Source of the DNA: Lysinibacillus odysseyi 34hs-1 = NBRC 100172
GTDB taxonomy: Bacteria > Bacillota > Bacilli > Bacillales_A > Planococcaceae
Assembly: GCF_001591965.1 (NCBI RefSeq)
Contig: NZ_BCVX01000009.1
Span: 1-64,000, forward strand
Direction: 5' to 3'
DNA: 64,000 nucleotides
Shown: piece after piece, positions 1 to 7,448 of the stretch
Layout: the number at the start of each line of letters is the position of its first letter
Numbering within the stretch: position 1 is the first letter of the stretch
The notes under the pieces: generated by a model
What the model was told of the DNA's origin: nothing
The model's input: the letters and a program-made list of their open reading frames with translations, nothing else
Database searches by the model: none
Translations under genes and position numbers: made by a program

Positions 1-468
1 CCCTAATAGGTGAGTGTTTTTCTTTTTAAGCATAATTTTCCATATACTCTGCTGTAGTATAAGCTGCCCTAATTCACTTGCGATGAATTGTTGTCTAACG
101 GCCATAGTGCTCATCTTTGTTGGTGATACAGTAAAAATTTTACTCGGCTTTGTCTGCGAAAAATGTCATAATAAACTTCTTCCAATATATAAGTTTCATT
201 AGGCTAATCAACCTAACGCTCCATAAGGAGGGACCTCGACTTGCTTTATCAATCACTTTTAAAAAAGGTAAAAAATTTTTTATACATTTCCATACAAAAC
301 AAATTTACATAAAAATAGAAAAGGTTTGATCTTTTATAATAATGTTTAATTAAAATTTAGGCTGGAATACGACACGGTTCATCTAGCAAAAATTTATTTC
401 TCATTTTATTGTAAACTTTTTGTTACAAATACACTCTGTATTAGTGAAGGCTTTAGAAAGGAGTGCCT
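1..468. other. Left-edge region without a supportable gene
   Basis: No convincing gene is visible. A minus-strand frame is open from an ATG at 114 through the window edge (about 38 codons), but it has no ribosome site and could be open by chance, so it is not called. An inverted repeat TTGTAA-N8-TTACAA at 409-428 lies about 40 bases upstream of the sigma-factor start and could be part of its promoter or an operator; this is inference only. Confidence 0.4.
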
Positions 469-975
469 ATGGATTCCCATCTTTTGTTGGAGATATACAA
501 GAAGCAAGCAAAGATGATTTATTTTTATTTAAAAAAGAACGGCTGTAGTCATGAAGATGCAGAAGATATTGTTCAAGAAAGCTATACGAAATTCATTGCT
601 TATAGCAGTGGTGTTCCTTCCGACAAAGTACTCTCCTATATTTTTACGATTTCCATGAATGAATTTAAAAAATTGTTAAGGAAACGGGGCAAGGAACAAT
701 CCATTTCGATTGACGATGATCATTTTTGGAACAATTTTGCTAATGACCTAGATACGGAACTGAGTGTATTAACGATTGAAATGAATCATGAAATAGCATT
801 TGTTTTAGATCGTATTCAAGAAGTCTTTAAACAGCTTTTACTATTAAAATATGAGCTGGAACTTAGTTATAAAGAGATAGCTTTGTTACTGGGAATGAAG
901 GAAGAAACGGTTAGGACTTATTTATTTCGGGCAAGAAAAGAATTTCAAAAGAAGTGGAGGGAGCTGCATGAATGA
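469..975 (+). CDS. ECF-type RNA polymerase sigma factor
   Basis: Sigma-70 family factor of 168 residues, the usual ECF size. Region 2 is seen near residues 30-40 (HEDAEDIVQESYTKF) and region 4 near the C-terminus (LSYKEIALLLGMKEETVRTYLFRARKEF), a helix-turn-helix for the -35 element. An in-frame GTG lies 6 bases upstream, but the ATG at 469 is five bases after AAAGGAG, so that start is chosen. The gene overlaps the following membrane anti-sigma gene by 8 bases, the standard arrangement for a cotranscribed sigma/anti-sigma pair. It presumably redirects RNA polymerase to an envelope- or stress-related regulon; the signal and target promoters cannot be read from the sequence. Resembles SigM/SigV-like factors of Bacillus but is not assigned to one. 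Confidence 0.93.
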   Translation: MDSHLLLEIYKKQAKMIYFYLKKNGCSHEDAEDIVQESYTKFIAYSSGVPSDKVLSYIFTISMNEFKKLLRKRGKEQSISIDDDHFWNNFANDLDTELSVLTIEMNHEIAFVLDRIQEVFKQLLLLKYELELSYKEIALLLGMKEETVRTYLFRARKEFQKKWRELHE

Positions 976-1906
976 TTTTTCAAATGATTTTTTTGATGAA
1001 AAGAAGATCAAGAAAGCAGTTAGAAGAGGGAAATTGAAGACAATCATTACCGTTATTATCATTTCTATAGTGGTATTCGTAGTTTTAAACATAGCTAATT
1101 CTGCAATTTCGGCACATTATAGCCAAAAGGCTTTTAAGCAATGGGATGCTTATGTCCGTCTCAGCACGCCAAACGGATATATAAGTGAAACCGTAGATTC
1201 CAAAGCTATATTAGGTGGAGTAAGCAACTATGAAATTTCGAAAGACTTTAAAATCAAATCAGTTGTTATCGAACGAAAACAATACTCTTTTGGTCTCATC
1301 TCATCTGTTTTAACATCTAGAGGCTCAGGTGGCAAAATAGGTATTACAGGTGAAGAGTGGCAATTTGGCTATAAAGAAAATGGTTGGCGAGAAATGATGT
1401 TTTTCCATCCGAATGTATCCTATAAAAAATATAAAGATGATGAAGAACTGATTGAGCGTATGCAAGGCGATAAAATTTATGAAGTGGCACTTTCCTTTAA
1501 TCAGCCTTACAAACCAAGTGAACTTTTCATACAGCTTCCCGAAATGACATGGTTTTGGGTAGACACTTATAGTAGTGAACAATTAAACGAGTTTCAACAA
1601 GAAGCAAAAGAAAATGATTGGTCTTCAACATTTATTAGAGAAAAAGAAGCGCTAGGCTTCTCAATAAACGCGCCTTATATTTCAATCCATGATTTAGAAG
1701 GGGATTATGAACAATTTCTAGAATTACTGCAAATGAGTATTTCTTCTAATCACCAGAATGCTTTTAACAAGATGAAAGATATCAAATTAGAGGATGTAGA
1801 AATATTAGGGGCAGTCGTTTATGGAACGAAGGATGAATTAGAAGAAATCCTTGAGAATCCTTACGTTAAAGCTTCTTCACTTGGAGGAGTCATTGAGAAT
1901 TATTAG
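968..1906 (+). CDS. Membrane anti-sigma factor (sigma factor regulator family)
   Basis: 312 residues. A short charged N-terminus (about 1-23) is followed by one transmembrane helix at about 24-48 and a large C-terminal part predicted outside the membrane. The layout matches the Gram-positive family with sigma factor regulator N- and C-terminal domains, in which the cytoplasmic tail holds the sigma factor and the outer domain senses stress. The start overlaps the sigma gene end by 8 bases, with GGAGGG just upstream, indicating translational coupling. The final residues contain a KASSLGGVIENY segment; no catalytic motif is visible. The family call rests on topology, position and general sequence character, so its partner being the adjacent sigma factor is an inference. 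Confidence 0.8.
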   Translation: MNDFSNDFFDEKKIKKAVRRGKLKTIITVIIISIVVFVVLNIANSAISAHYSQKAFKQWDAYVRLSTPNGYISETVDSKAILGGVSNYEISKDFKIKSVVIERKQYSFGLISSVLTSRGSGGKIGITGEEWQFGYKENGWREMMFFHPNVSYKKYKDDEELIERMQGDKIYEVALSFNQPYKPSELFIQLPEMTWFWVDTYSSEQLNEFQQEAKENDWSSTFIREKEALGFSINAPYISIHDLEGDYEQFLELLQMSISSNHQNAFNKMKDIKLEDVEILGAVVYGTKDELEEILENPYVKASSLGGVIENY

Positions 1907-1986
1907 GATAAAATAAATAATATTTTTTTGCATTATAAAATGTTAAACAAGCCAACTAATAGAAGCTGGCCATTATTACAGAAAGG

Positions 1987-2019
1987 GGCGTAATTCTTAA
2001 AGAAGAATTGTGCCTTTTT
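1987..2019 (+). terminator. Hairpin with T-run, also a dispersed repeat copy
   Basis: GGCGTAATTC at 1987-1996 pairs with GAATTGTGCC at 2005-2014 and is followed by five T. It works as a likely terminator for the sigma/anti-sigma operon. The same hairpin sequence recurs at 3356, 6076 and, in part, elsewhere, followed here by a TCAGCAATCTGTCC segment, so it belongs to a repeat family. Confidence 0.65.
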
Positions 2020-2162
2020 CAGCAATCTGTCCAACTTGTTGAATAACAAACTTTTGTGGAATATTATCGAACACCGGTTCTGTAATATTTCAAAGGAATT
2101 CAAAGTTATTTTGTAGAAAATAACTATTTATAATATCAAAAATACTTTATGGAGAGTATGCC

Positions 2163-2621
2163 ATGCAAAATGATTTCATTAATTTTATGATGTACATAGT
2201 TTATATTCCGTTAGTAGTTATAATTCATGAATTAGGGCACGCTGCATTTGTTATATTATTCGGAAGAGAAGTTAAAGAAATTCGTTTAGGTGTTGGAGAA
2301 GACTTTTTTAGATTTAATAAATTCGTCATAAAGAAGAGCAGTTGGTGGACCGGTTATTGTTCATTGGGGAACATTGATTCGTTAGCTACGTTTAAAAAAC
2401 TTCTAATTAATTTAGGCGGAATTATTTTTAATCTATCCACTGCAACTTTCATCTGGATAGTCGGGGATGCACAATATGCGGATTGGTATAGGGCATTTAT
2501 CGTTGCTTCCTACATTACAGCTCTTATTAATATCATTCCTTTCAAATTCCCTAGTTCAAAATTAGAATCAGATGGGCTTCAATGTGTCCAATTGTTGCGT
2601 ACTGGAAAGCGAGATATCTAA
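2163..2621 (+). CDS. M50 (site-2-protease-like) membrane metalloprotease
   Basis: 152-residue protein rich in hydrophobic segments. HELGH at residues 22-26 inside the first membrane helix is the HExxH zinc motif of M50 proteases, and the second motif is present as NIIP (123-126) followed by D137-G138, which supplies the third ligand in this family. Two more hydrophobic stretches lie at about 86-101 and 111-129. It is much shorter than RseP-like enzymes and has no PDZ domain, resembling minimal M50 proteins of Bacilli. A weak GGAGAG site precedes the ATG. It sits 256 bases after an anti-sigma gene, and M50 enzymes commonly act on membrane anti-sigma factors, but the substrate here is unknown. 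Confidence 0.82.
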   Translation: MQNDFINFMMYIVYIPLVVIIHELGHAAFVILFGREVKEIRLGVGEDFFRFNKFVIKKSSWWTGYCSLGNIDSLATFKKLLINLGGIIFNLSTATFIWIVGDAQYADWYRAFIVASYITALINIIPFKFPSSKLESDGLQCVQLLRTGKRDI

Positions 2622-2707
2622 CCATTGAAAAGTGTTAAAGTTCCAAAGAATAAGTATCTGAGTAGTTGATTTGTTGAAATAAGGAAATATGATTTAGTTA
2701 TTATCTA

Positions 2708-3301
2708 ATGTTAGGGGGAAGTTGGTTTATAGTGACTAATAACAGGAATCTACCCATTGTTTCATTGGTACTTGCCTTTTTGTATATTTCAATATTCATT
2801 TTTGATAGGCTAGTATTTAATGGGGTTCTATTCCAATTCGGGAGTGGCAAAAGCTTTAATCTGATGCAACAAAATGAATGGTATCGAATCTTAACAGGAG
2901 CATTTTTTCATAAAAATATTTTGCATTTATTAGCAAATGTTTTTGGTATTTACTATGTTGGACTTATTTTAGAAGATAAGATTGGCCGTTTGGTTTTTTT
3001 ACTCATTTATTTAATTGGTAATATCGGCACTTACATAATTTATTCAATTCTTATATCTTATACGGATGGAAACGGCGCATCACCGGGAATTTATGCATTG
3101 ATTATTTGTATAATTATTTTACATTTCAAGGATCCAACTTTCTTAAATCTAAATTTTAAATCCTATCCAGTTCAATTTACAATCGGGTATTTCATTATCG
3201 GCAATTTTTTTAATTTGGGTGCATTCACGGTTCATTTGATTGGTGCTGTTATCGGTGCACTTCTTACTTTCTTCTTTCTAATCATCGGCATATTATTATA
3301 A
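2708..3301 (+). CDS. Rhomboid family intramembrane serine protease
   Basis: About 190-197 residues with roughly six hydrophobic helices. The family landmarks are present: WYR at 58-60, H68 and H73 with N77 (FFHKNILHLLANVFG), the nucleophile loop with Ser125 in GASPG, and the partner His176 in FTVHLIGAV. The residue after the catalytic serine is Pro, not the usual Gly (GxSG). The ATG at 2708 has no ribosome site; an in-frame GTG at 2732 lies 12 bases after AGGGGGA and may be the true start. The gene is short for rhomboids but has all catalytic residues. It follows the M50 gene; both are intramembrane proteases beside an anti-sigma factor. Substrate unknown. Confidence 0.83.
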   Translation: MLGGSWFIVTNNRNLPIVSLVLAFLYISIFIFDRLVFNGVLFQFGSGKSFNLMQQNEWYRILTGAFFHKNILHLLANVFGIYYVGLILEDKIGRLVFLLIYLIGNIGTYIIYSILISYTDGNGASPGIYALIICIIILHFKDPTFLNLNFKSYPVQFTIGYFIIGNFFNLGAFTVHLIGAVIGALLTFFFLIIGILL

Positions 3302-3355
3302 AATTGCCTTTTAAACATTTCCTCTGTTAAATTACAATTTGATCTTCCATAACCG

Positions 3356-3389
3356 GGCGTAATTCTGCATTAGGAATTATGCTTTTTTT
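3356..3389 (+). terminator. Terminator hairpin, repeat family copy
   Basis: GCGTAATTC at 3357-3365 pairs with GAATTATGC at 3374-3382, followed by seven T. It lies 55 bases after the rhomboid stop and is nearly identical to hairpins at 1987 and 6076. Confidence 0.7.
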
Positions 3390-3458
3390 GTGTTAAGGAC
3401 TAAAACCCTTCAATAAATCAACAGTAAATTAAATGCAGAATATATTGAATCTTTTCTC

Positions 3459-3487
3459 TTGTATCTCCTGTCAATTTCCTGTAATAT
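3459..3487 (+). promoter_or_regulatory. Sigma-A-type promoter of the hisS paralogue leader
   Basis: TTGTAT at 3459-3464, a 17-base spacer, and TAATAT at 3482-3487. It would start transcription near 3494, just ahead of the leader peptide and terminator described next. Confidence 0.5.
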
Positions 3488-3516
3488 TACTTTTAATTTA
3501 AAAGGGAGGCAATAAT

Positions 3517-3567
3517 ATGAGTAGAGTTGTCTTTACAATTTTCACTACTACACATCATCATACATAA
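3517..3567 (+). CDS. Candidate leader peptide with three consecutive His codons
   Basis: A 16-codon frame, MSRVVFTIFTTTHHHT, starts seven bases after a strong AAAGGGAGG ribosome site. It has three consecutive CAT (His) codons right before a final Thr codon and the stop. The stop lies at the foot of a hairpin (3566-3617) and an intrinsic terminator (3629-3675) follows, all upstream of a histidyl-tRNA synthetase-like gene. This is the layout of a classical amino-acid attenuator: ribosome stalling at His codons when charged tRNA-His is scarce would change leader folding and let transcription reach the synthetase. The frame, ribosome site and hairpins are seen; the mechanism is inferred. Four Thr codons are also present, so Thr sensing is a weaker alternative. 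Confidence 0.6.
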   Translation: MSRVVFTIFTTTHHHT

Positions 3568-3675
3568 TAGTCTTGCTATCTTTATTAATTTTTTTAATAT
3601 TGCATAGGAAGACTATTTCCCATTGAATCGTATAACTAAAGCCGTTGTGGAGCTTTGTTTTATACGGTTTTTTTA
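3566..3675 (+). promoter_or_regulatory. Putative attenuator: upstream hairpin plus intrinsic terminator
   Basis: First hairpin: AATAGTCTT (3566-3574) plus CTAT pairs with ATAG plus AAGACTATT (3609-3617). Terminator: CGTATAA and AAAGC (3629-3642) pair with GCTTT and TTATACG (3652-3666), followed by a T-rich run to 3675. No T-box sequence (GGTGGNACCGCG) is present, which sets this apart from the tyrS leader. I could not find a clear antiterminator pairing by eye, so the switching step is unproven. Confidence 0.55.
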
Positions 3676-3703
3676 TTTGCCTAAAACTAAGGAGGACTTA
3701 ATT

Positions 3704-4975
3704 ATGAAAAAGATGGACTATCAAAACGTAAGGGGAACGCAGGATTTTTTACCGGAACAAGAGGTAATGCGGAGGGAAATCCGTCGTACGCTGGAGGACA
3801 CGTTTATATTGTATGGTTGTAAGCCGCTTGAAACACCAATTATTCACTACTCGAAGCTAATGGCATCCAAATATGCAGGTGGAGCAGAAATCTTGCAAGA
3901 AATGTATACACTGTCAGACCGGGGTGAACGAGATTTAGCACTTCGCTATGATTTAACGATTCCATTTTCGAAAGTAGTTGCTATGAATCCTGAAATTCCA
4001 ATGCCTTTTAAGCGCTATGAAATTGGGAAGGTATTTCGCGATGGTCCTATTAAAGCTGGACGTTTCCGTGAATTTACACAATGTGATGTGGATATTGTGG
4101 GAGTGAAATCACAAGCAGCCGAGGCAGAGCTGATGTTGATAGCAGTGGATGCGTTTAGTAAATTAGATGTCGATATATTCATTCAATATAATAACCGCAA
4201 GCTTCTGTACGGATTACTGCAAATTTTTGAAGTTCCAGAGGAATATATGAACCGGGTTATTTTAGTGTTAGATAAAATGGAGAAAATTGATCGGGCTACA
4301 TTACTAAAAGAACTTACTGAATTGACTTTGAGTGATGCCTCACTTACTGCGATTGAAGGGTTTTTAGATGCAGAGCCGTCACTGTATTATTTTGATCGGT
4401 ATATCTCATCAAACTCTTTTGTTAGAGAAGGACTGGCAGAGTTACGTGAACTAAAAGAGTATTTAGAAGCACTTCAAATAGCAGACAATTGTATATTCCA
4501 CCCGTTTTTAGCCCGTGGATTAGAAATATATACAGGTACAATTTATGAAATTTTCCTGCGTAATGGGTCTATCAAGTCGAGTATCGGCAGTGGAGGTCGT
4601 TATGATAATGCGATTGGGGGCTTGATCGGGAGTGACCAAAACTTTGCGACAGTTGGAATCTCCTTTGGTTTAGATGTTATTTATACAGCGTTTGAATTAG
4701 CTGGCAAAATATCTTCTGATGCAATTGTAGATATTTATATCATTCCAATCGGTACAGTAAAACAGGCGCTTGTTCTAGCAAGGGCATTGCGTAATGAAGG
4801 CAATCGAGTAGAAGTTGAACTTAGTGGCAAGAAGGTTCGTAAGGCAATGGAAAGAGCAAACAAGGGAAATGTGTCAAAGGTTATTGTACTTGGCGAAGAT
4901 GAGGTTGTTAATAATCAGTACCAATTAAGGAATATGAACACAGGAGAAGTAGAGAAGAGGGCATTCTCGTTTTAA
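3704..4975 (+). CDS. hisS2: Histidyl-tRNA synthetase paralogue (class II, HisS2-like)
   Basis: 423 residues, with the start chosen at the ATG eleven bases after AAGGAGG; a longer frame upstream runs through the terminator and is rejected. Class II HisRS landmarks are present: VRGTQDFLPEQ at the N-terminus, motif 2 in FKRYEIGKVFRDG...FREFTQCDVDIVG, the His-specific LARGLEIYTGTIYEIF, and motif 3 region SIGSGGRYDNAIGGL. The C-terminus (about 330-423) looks like an anticodon-binding domain, which HisZ proteins lack, so it is a synthetase, not the HisG regulatory subunit. The sequence resembles the second HisRS of the Bacillus cereus group. The main housekeeping hisS is not in the window. Regulation by the upstream leader is inferred. 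Confidence 0.88.
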   Translation: MKKMDYQNVRGTQDFLPEQEVMRREIRRTLEDTFILYGCKPLETPIIHYSKLMASKYAGGAEILQEMYTLSDRGERDLALRYDLTIPFSKVVAMNPEIPMPFKRYEIGKVFRDGPIKAGRFREFTQCDVDIVGVKSQAAEAELMLIAVDAFSKLDVDIFIQYNNRKLLYGLLQIFEVPEEYMNRVILVLDKMEKIDRATLLKELTELTLSDASLTAIEGFLDAEPSLYYFDRYISSNSFVREGLAELRELKEYLEALQIADNCIFHPFLARGLEIYTGTIYEIFLRNGSIKSSIGSGGRYDNAIGGLIGSDQNFATVGISFGLDVIYTAFELAGKISSDAIVDIYIIPIGTVKQALVLARALRNEGNRVEVELSGKKVRKAMERANKGNVSKVIVLGEDEVVNNQYQLRNMNTGEVEKRAFSF

Positions 4976-5392
4976 AGTTATTTTGTGACTAAATTTAAGG
5001 TAGAGAATTACATCTCCAATTGCTAATTAATAAAGGAGGAGCTGTAGTTTAATAAATTCCTTAATGTAATCGAGTATCGCTGTTTAATAACCTTCATGTA
5101 ACATTAATTCAGTCCAATCCCTTTCCTTAAACCGGATTGAGGAATTTCTTGTGCTTATCATCCTTATAAATATGATTTACTAAAGCCATTTTCACATGTA
5201 ATCCAATCGTAAATAACCACTAAATAAAATTAAGTGAAAAATATATTGTATCAGCCTTGAATTGCTTGTAAAGCATTCAAAATGAAAATTATACTTTCTA
5301 TTATTCAACAATCGGGCGCTTTTGTTGAATAAGCAGTTCTGTTCTTCATGGATTCACGGAGACGAGGATTGTTAAGTAAATAAGAACAAAGT
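4976..5392. other. Intergenic stretch with one inverted-repeat element
   Basis: No gene is supportable. A strong AAAGGAGGAG ribosome-like site at about 5033-5042 is not followed by any usable frame, suggesting a lost gene. At 5301-5332 lies TTATTCAACA-N12-TGTTGAATAA, a perfect 10-base inverted repeat containing the ATCGGGCGC core of the repeat family seen elsewhere in 1984-6735. Confidence 0.5.
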
Positions 5393-5435
5393 AAAAGCGG
5401 TCTTCCACAGATTAGATTATGGAAGGCCGCTTTTT
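5393..5435. terminator. Terminator hairpin
   Basis: AAAGCGGTCTTCCA pairs with TGGAAGGCCGCTTT around a 12-base loop, followed by a run of T on the plus strand. It separates the plus-strand hisS paralogue region from the convergent minus-strand membrane protein gene. Confidence 0.75.
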
Positions 5436-5518
5436 TATTCTAAACACAATTACCATTTATTGTTTGTTGCATCCGATTCACTTAATCATATAGAAATAAA
5501 GTAAAATATCTATATAGC

Positions 5519-5773
5519 TTATGAAGCTTTACGCAATGATTTCATAATTAAGCTCACAATGAAAACTAGTATAATTGCTCCAATGAGAGTAGGGAAGATA
5601 TAGAAATCAGAAATTTTAGGACCCCAACTTCCAAGAAGCATACCACCAATCCATGCACCGATAATACCTGCGATAATATTACCAATAATTCCACCTGGGA
5701 TATCTTTCCCCAGAATTATACCTGCAAGCCAACCAATAAGCCCACCAATTATTAAAAACCAAATGAAACTCAT
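5519..5773 (-). CDS. GlsB/YeaQ/YmgE family small stress membrane protein
   Basis: 84 residues, almost entirely hydrophobic and glycine-rich, with three membrane helices (MSFIWFLIIGGLIGWLAG at the start, GGIIGNIIAGIIGAWIGGML in the middle, FPTLIGAIILVFIVSLIM near the end). This is the transglycosylase-associated (PF04226) family of general-stress membrane proteins of unknown activity. The ATG at 5773 is nine bases after AGGAG; an ATG nine bases further upstream directly abuts that ribosome site and is less likely. Monocistronic. Family membership is clear; physiological role is not. Confidence 0.88.
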   Translation of the reverse strand: MSFIWFLIIGGLIGWLAGIILGKDIPGGIIGNIIAGIIGAWIGGMLLGSWGPKISDFYIFPTLIGAIILVFIVSLIMKSLRKAS

Positions 5774-6062
5774 ACTCTCCATCTCCTATTTTGTATTTTA
5801 AATATTTTGCTATAGTGCTTTATAACCTTTATTAACTCCCTTTAAACCATAAGAAGGTGGAGTAAATAAAATTTTGTAGAAGTTTCAAAGAAGATAGTGG
5901 ACATTATTATATTTAATGTTTTTCTATATGACAAAATCATCTATGGCCTGTTGAAAAATAAGTAAAAAATAGTGCGTCTATTATTATTTCCTTAAACTAA
6001 GATAGCATTTATGTCTATTTTTTGTAGATTCGAGATTGGTGTGATTTTTAAAGAAGTACTTG

Positions 6063-6122
6063 TATTCAACAATCAGGCGTAAATCATGAAGATGAATTAT
6101 GCTTTTTCAGCAATAGGGCCAG
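6063..6122 (+). repeat. Dispersed hairpin repeat, composite copy
   Basis: This copy holds all three parts of the family: TTCAACAATCAGGCG, a TAAATC.../GAATTATGC hairpin with five T, and TCAGCAATAGGGCC. Related copies or parts are at 1987-2046, 3356-3389, 5301-5332 and 6705-6735, all in intergenic DNA of the left accessory region. Confidence 0.6.
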
Positions 6123-6124
6123 AC

Positions 6125-6670
6125 GGCGGAATAAGATTCCTAACAGAATTTATATAACAGAAGGGGAAATTACAAACTTTGAAGAAATAATTAGGGTAAT
6201 TTATTATGGGTACTTCAAAATGTTTATCGTAAATGTTGAAGGTGTTGTAAGGAAAAATGATAAGTGGCTTATTATGAAAGAAGCAAGAAGGAGGAACATG
6301 CTGGTAGTCTGCTTTCTCCTGTTGGGGGAAAGGTAGAAAAAGAAGGGAATTCGTCGGACATAATAGAGGGACATTGAGGCGAGAAATTTTAGAAGAAGTA
6401 GGTGTCAATGTAAAAGATGGGCTAAGTTATATACATAGTCCATCGCTCGTAACAAATAAAGGCGAAAGTGTTGTGGATATTGTTTCTCTTTGTGAATATG
6501 AATCAGGAGAAGCATTTTCTAAAAGTACTGATGAAGTAGAGAATGTATTATGGTTAACTACTGAGGAAGTATTAAGCTATCCAAATTCACCAATTTATTT
6601 AAAGGAAAGCATTAATCGAGCGGAGACTTTGATTAGAATCCAATCTTCAATAAATGCTTTTAATGATTAA
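6125..6670 (+). pseudogene. Nudix hydrolase, broken by two frameshifts
   Basis: The coding signal runs in three successive frames. Frame one gives MFIVNVEGVVRKNDKWLIMK from the ATG at 6220 (and stays open upstream to about 6125 without a start). Near 6283-6297 it moves to a second frame reading EEHAGSLLSPVGGKVEKEGN. Near 6360-6374 it moves again to RREILEEVGVNVKDG and then runs to the stop at 6670. Joined, these give the N-terminal strand, the GG and REILEEVG parts of a Nudix box and the C-terminal half of a Nudix protein. The gene is therefore non-functional unless the shifts are sequencing errors. Original substrate unknown. Confidence 0.75.
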
Positions 6671-6704
6671 AAATAAGTGTAGGGTTTCTAATTGAATAGC
6701 GAAC

Positions 6705-6735
6705 TTCAACAATCGGACCATTATGCAGAATAAGT
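6705..6735 (+). repeat. Partial copy of the dispersed repeat
   Basis: TTCAACAATCGGACC followed by ATTATGCAGAATAAG matches the first part of the repeat family but lacks a good hairpin and T-run here. Confidence 0.45.
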
Positions 6736-6758
6736 TAATTCGTAAGGAGTGACAGAAA

Positions 6759-7298
6759 ATGAGTATTGAAAAAGATGAAATATACCCCAACTGCCCGATC
6801 ACTGTTCGAACAGTTGAAATTGGCGGTCTTACAAAATCGCAACTTTTTCAAAAATTAAAACAGCATTCTATTTTGTTAAATAAATTTGCAGAGCAGTTAT
6901 TTGCTAATGATAAATTTATTGTCTCCGATAAAATCTACAGTGTGAAGACAGTTGAACTCAAGGTGCGAGATCTTGGCTTTCCCGAAGGAGCCACTATACC
7001 TCAGGTTTATAAAAAAGCGAAACAACTGGATTTAAAATTATGCCCACTAGAGTTAGGTCCATACTTAAGATTAAACTATCTGGACCAACCAGAAGGTTAT
7101 TTAGGGAAGCCTGCTTGGAAAAATCGGTCTCCGTATTGTGCTGTTAAAGTAGCAACGGAGATATTTTCTAATGATGTAGATTTTCCGAAAGGCTTCTATC
7201 TAAGAAAGATTGAGGGCGTGTTGTGGTTACGTGGGTATATTGCTGATGATTTGCACGTTTTAGATCCAAATGATCACATTATCTTTTGTCAAAATTAA
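6759..7298 (+). CDS. Conserved hypothetical protein
   Basis: 179 residues, ATG nine bases after AAGGAG. The protein is soluble, with no signal peptide or membrane helix. Conserved-looking blocks are TVEIGGLTKSQLFQKL near residue 17, VRDLGFPEGATI near 71, LCPLELGPYLRLNYLDQPEG near 94 and PKGFYLRKIEGVLWLRGYIAD near 144. I recognise this as a family present in many Bacilli, sometimes labelled helicase in databases, but no helicase motif (Walker A or DExH) is present, so that label is not adopted. Stands alone between the Nudix pseudogene and the acu operon. Function unknown. Confidence 0.8.
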   Translation: MSIEKDEIYPNCPITVRTVEIGGLTKSQLFQKLKQHSILLNKFAEQLFANDKFIVSDKIYSVKTVELKVRDLGFPEGATIPQVYKKAKQLDLKLCPLELGPYLRLNYLDQPEGYLGKPAWKNRSPYCAVKVATEIFSNDVDFPKGFYLRKIEGVLWLRGYIADDLHVLDPNDHIIFCQN

Positions 7299-7402
7299 TA
7301 CCCAAAATAAAAAGTGTCTACTCAATTAAAAGGCGCAATTGTGGAACAGCACCCTCAGGAAATGGTCAAACTTCTTAATAAATTATAGGTAGAATTAATA
7401 GT

Positions 7403-7441
7403 AAAAGTGGCCGCTTTTATACTATCAAAAGCGGCCACTCA
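7403..7441. terminator. Bidirectional terminator after acuC
   Basis: AGTGGCCGCTTTT pairs with AAAAGCGGCCACT around an eight-base loop. On the minus strand the stem is followed by TTTTACTATT, fitting termination of the acuBC transcript; it can also end plus-strand transcription from 6759. Confidence 0.8.
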
Positions 7442-7448
7442 GGTAATA

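Noticed and set aside
1-114. Minus-strand partial frame (MSTMAVRQQFIASELGQ...)
   Set aside because: Only about 38 codons visible, no ribosome site; could be the start of a real gene to the left but cannot be supported here.
14-202. 62-codon plus-strand frame at the left edge
   Set aside because: No ribosome site, atypical composition, and no recognisable similarity; more likely chance in AT-rich DNA.
3623-3703. N-terminal extension of the HisRS paralogue
   Set aside because: The extension translates the terminator; AAGGAGG and the family N-terminus support 3704.
6097-6408. 103-codon minus-strand frame across the Nudix pseudogene
   Set aside because: It is antisense to recognisable Nudix coding sequence and lacks a ribosome site.
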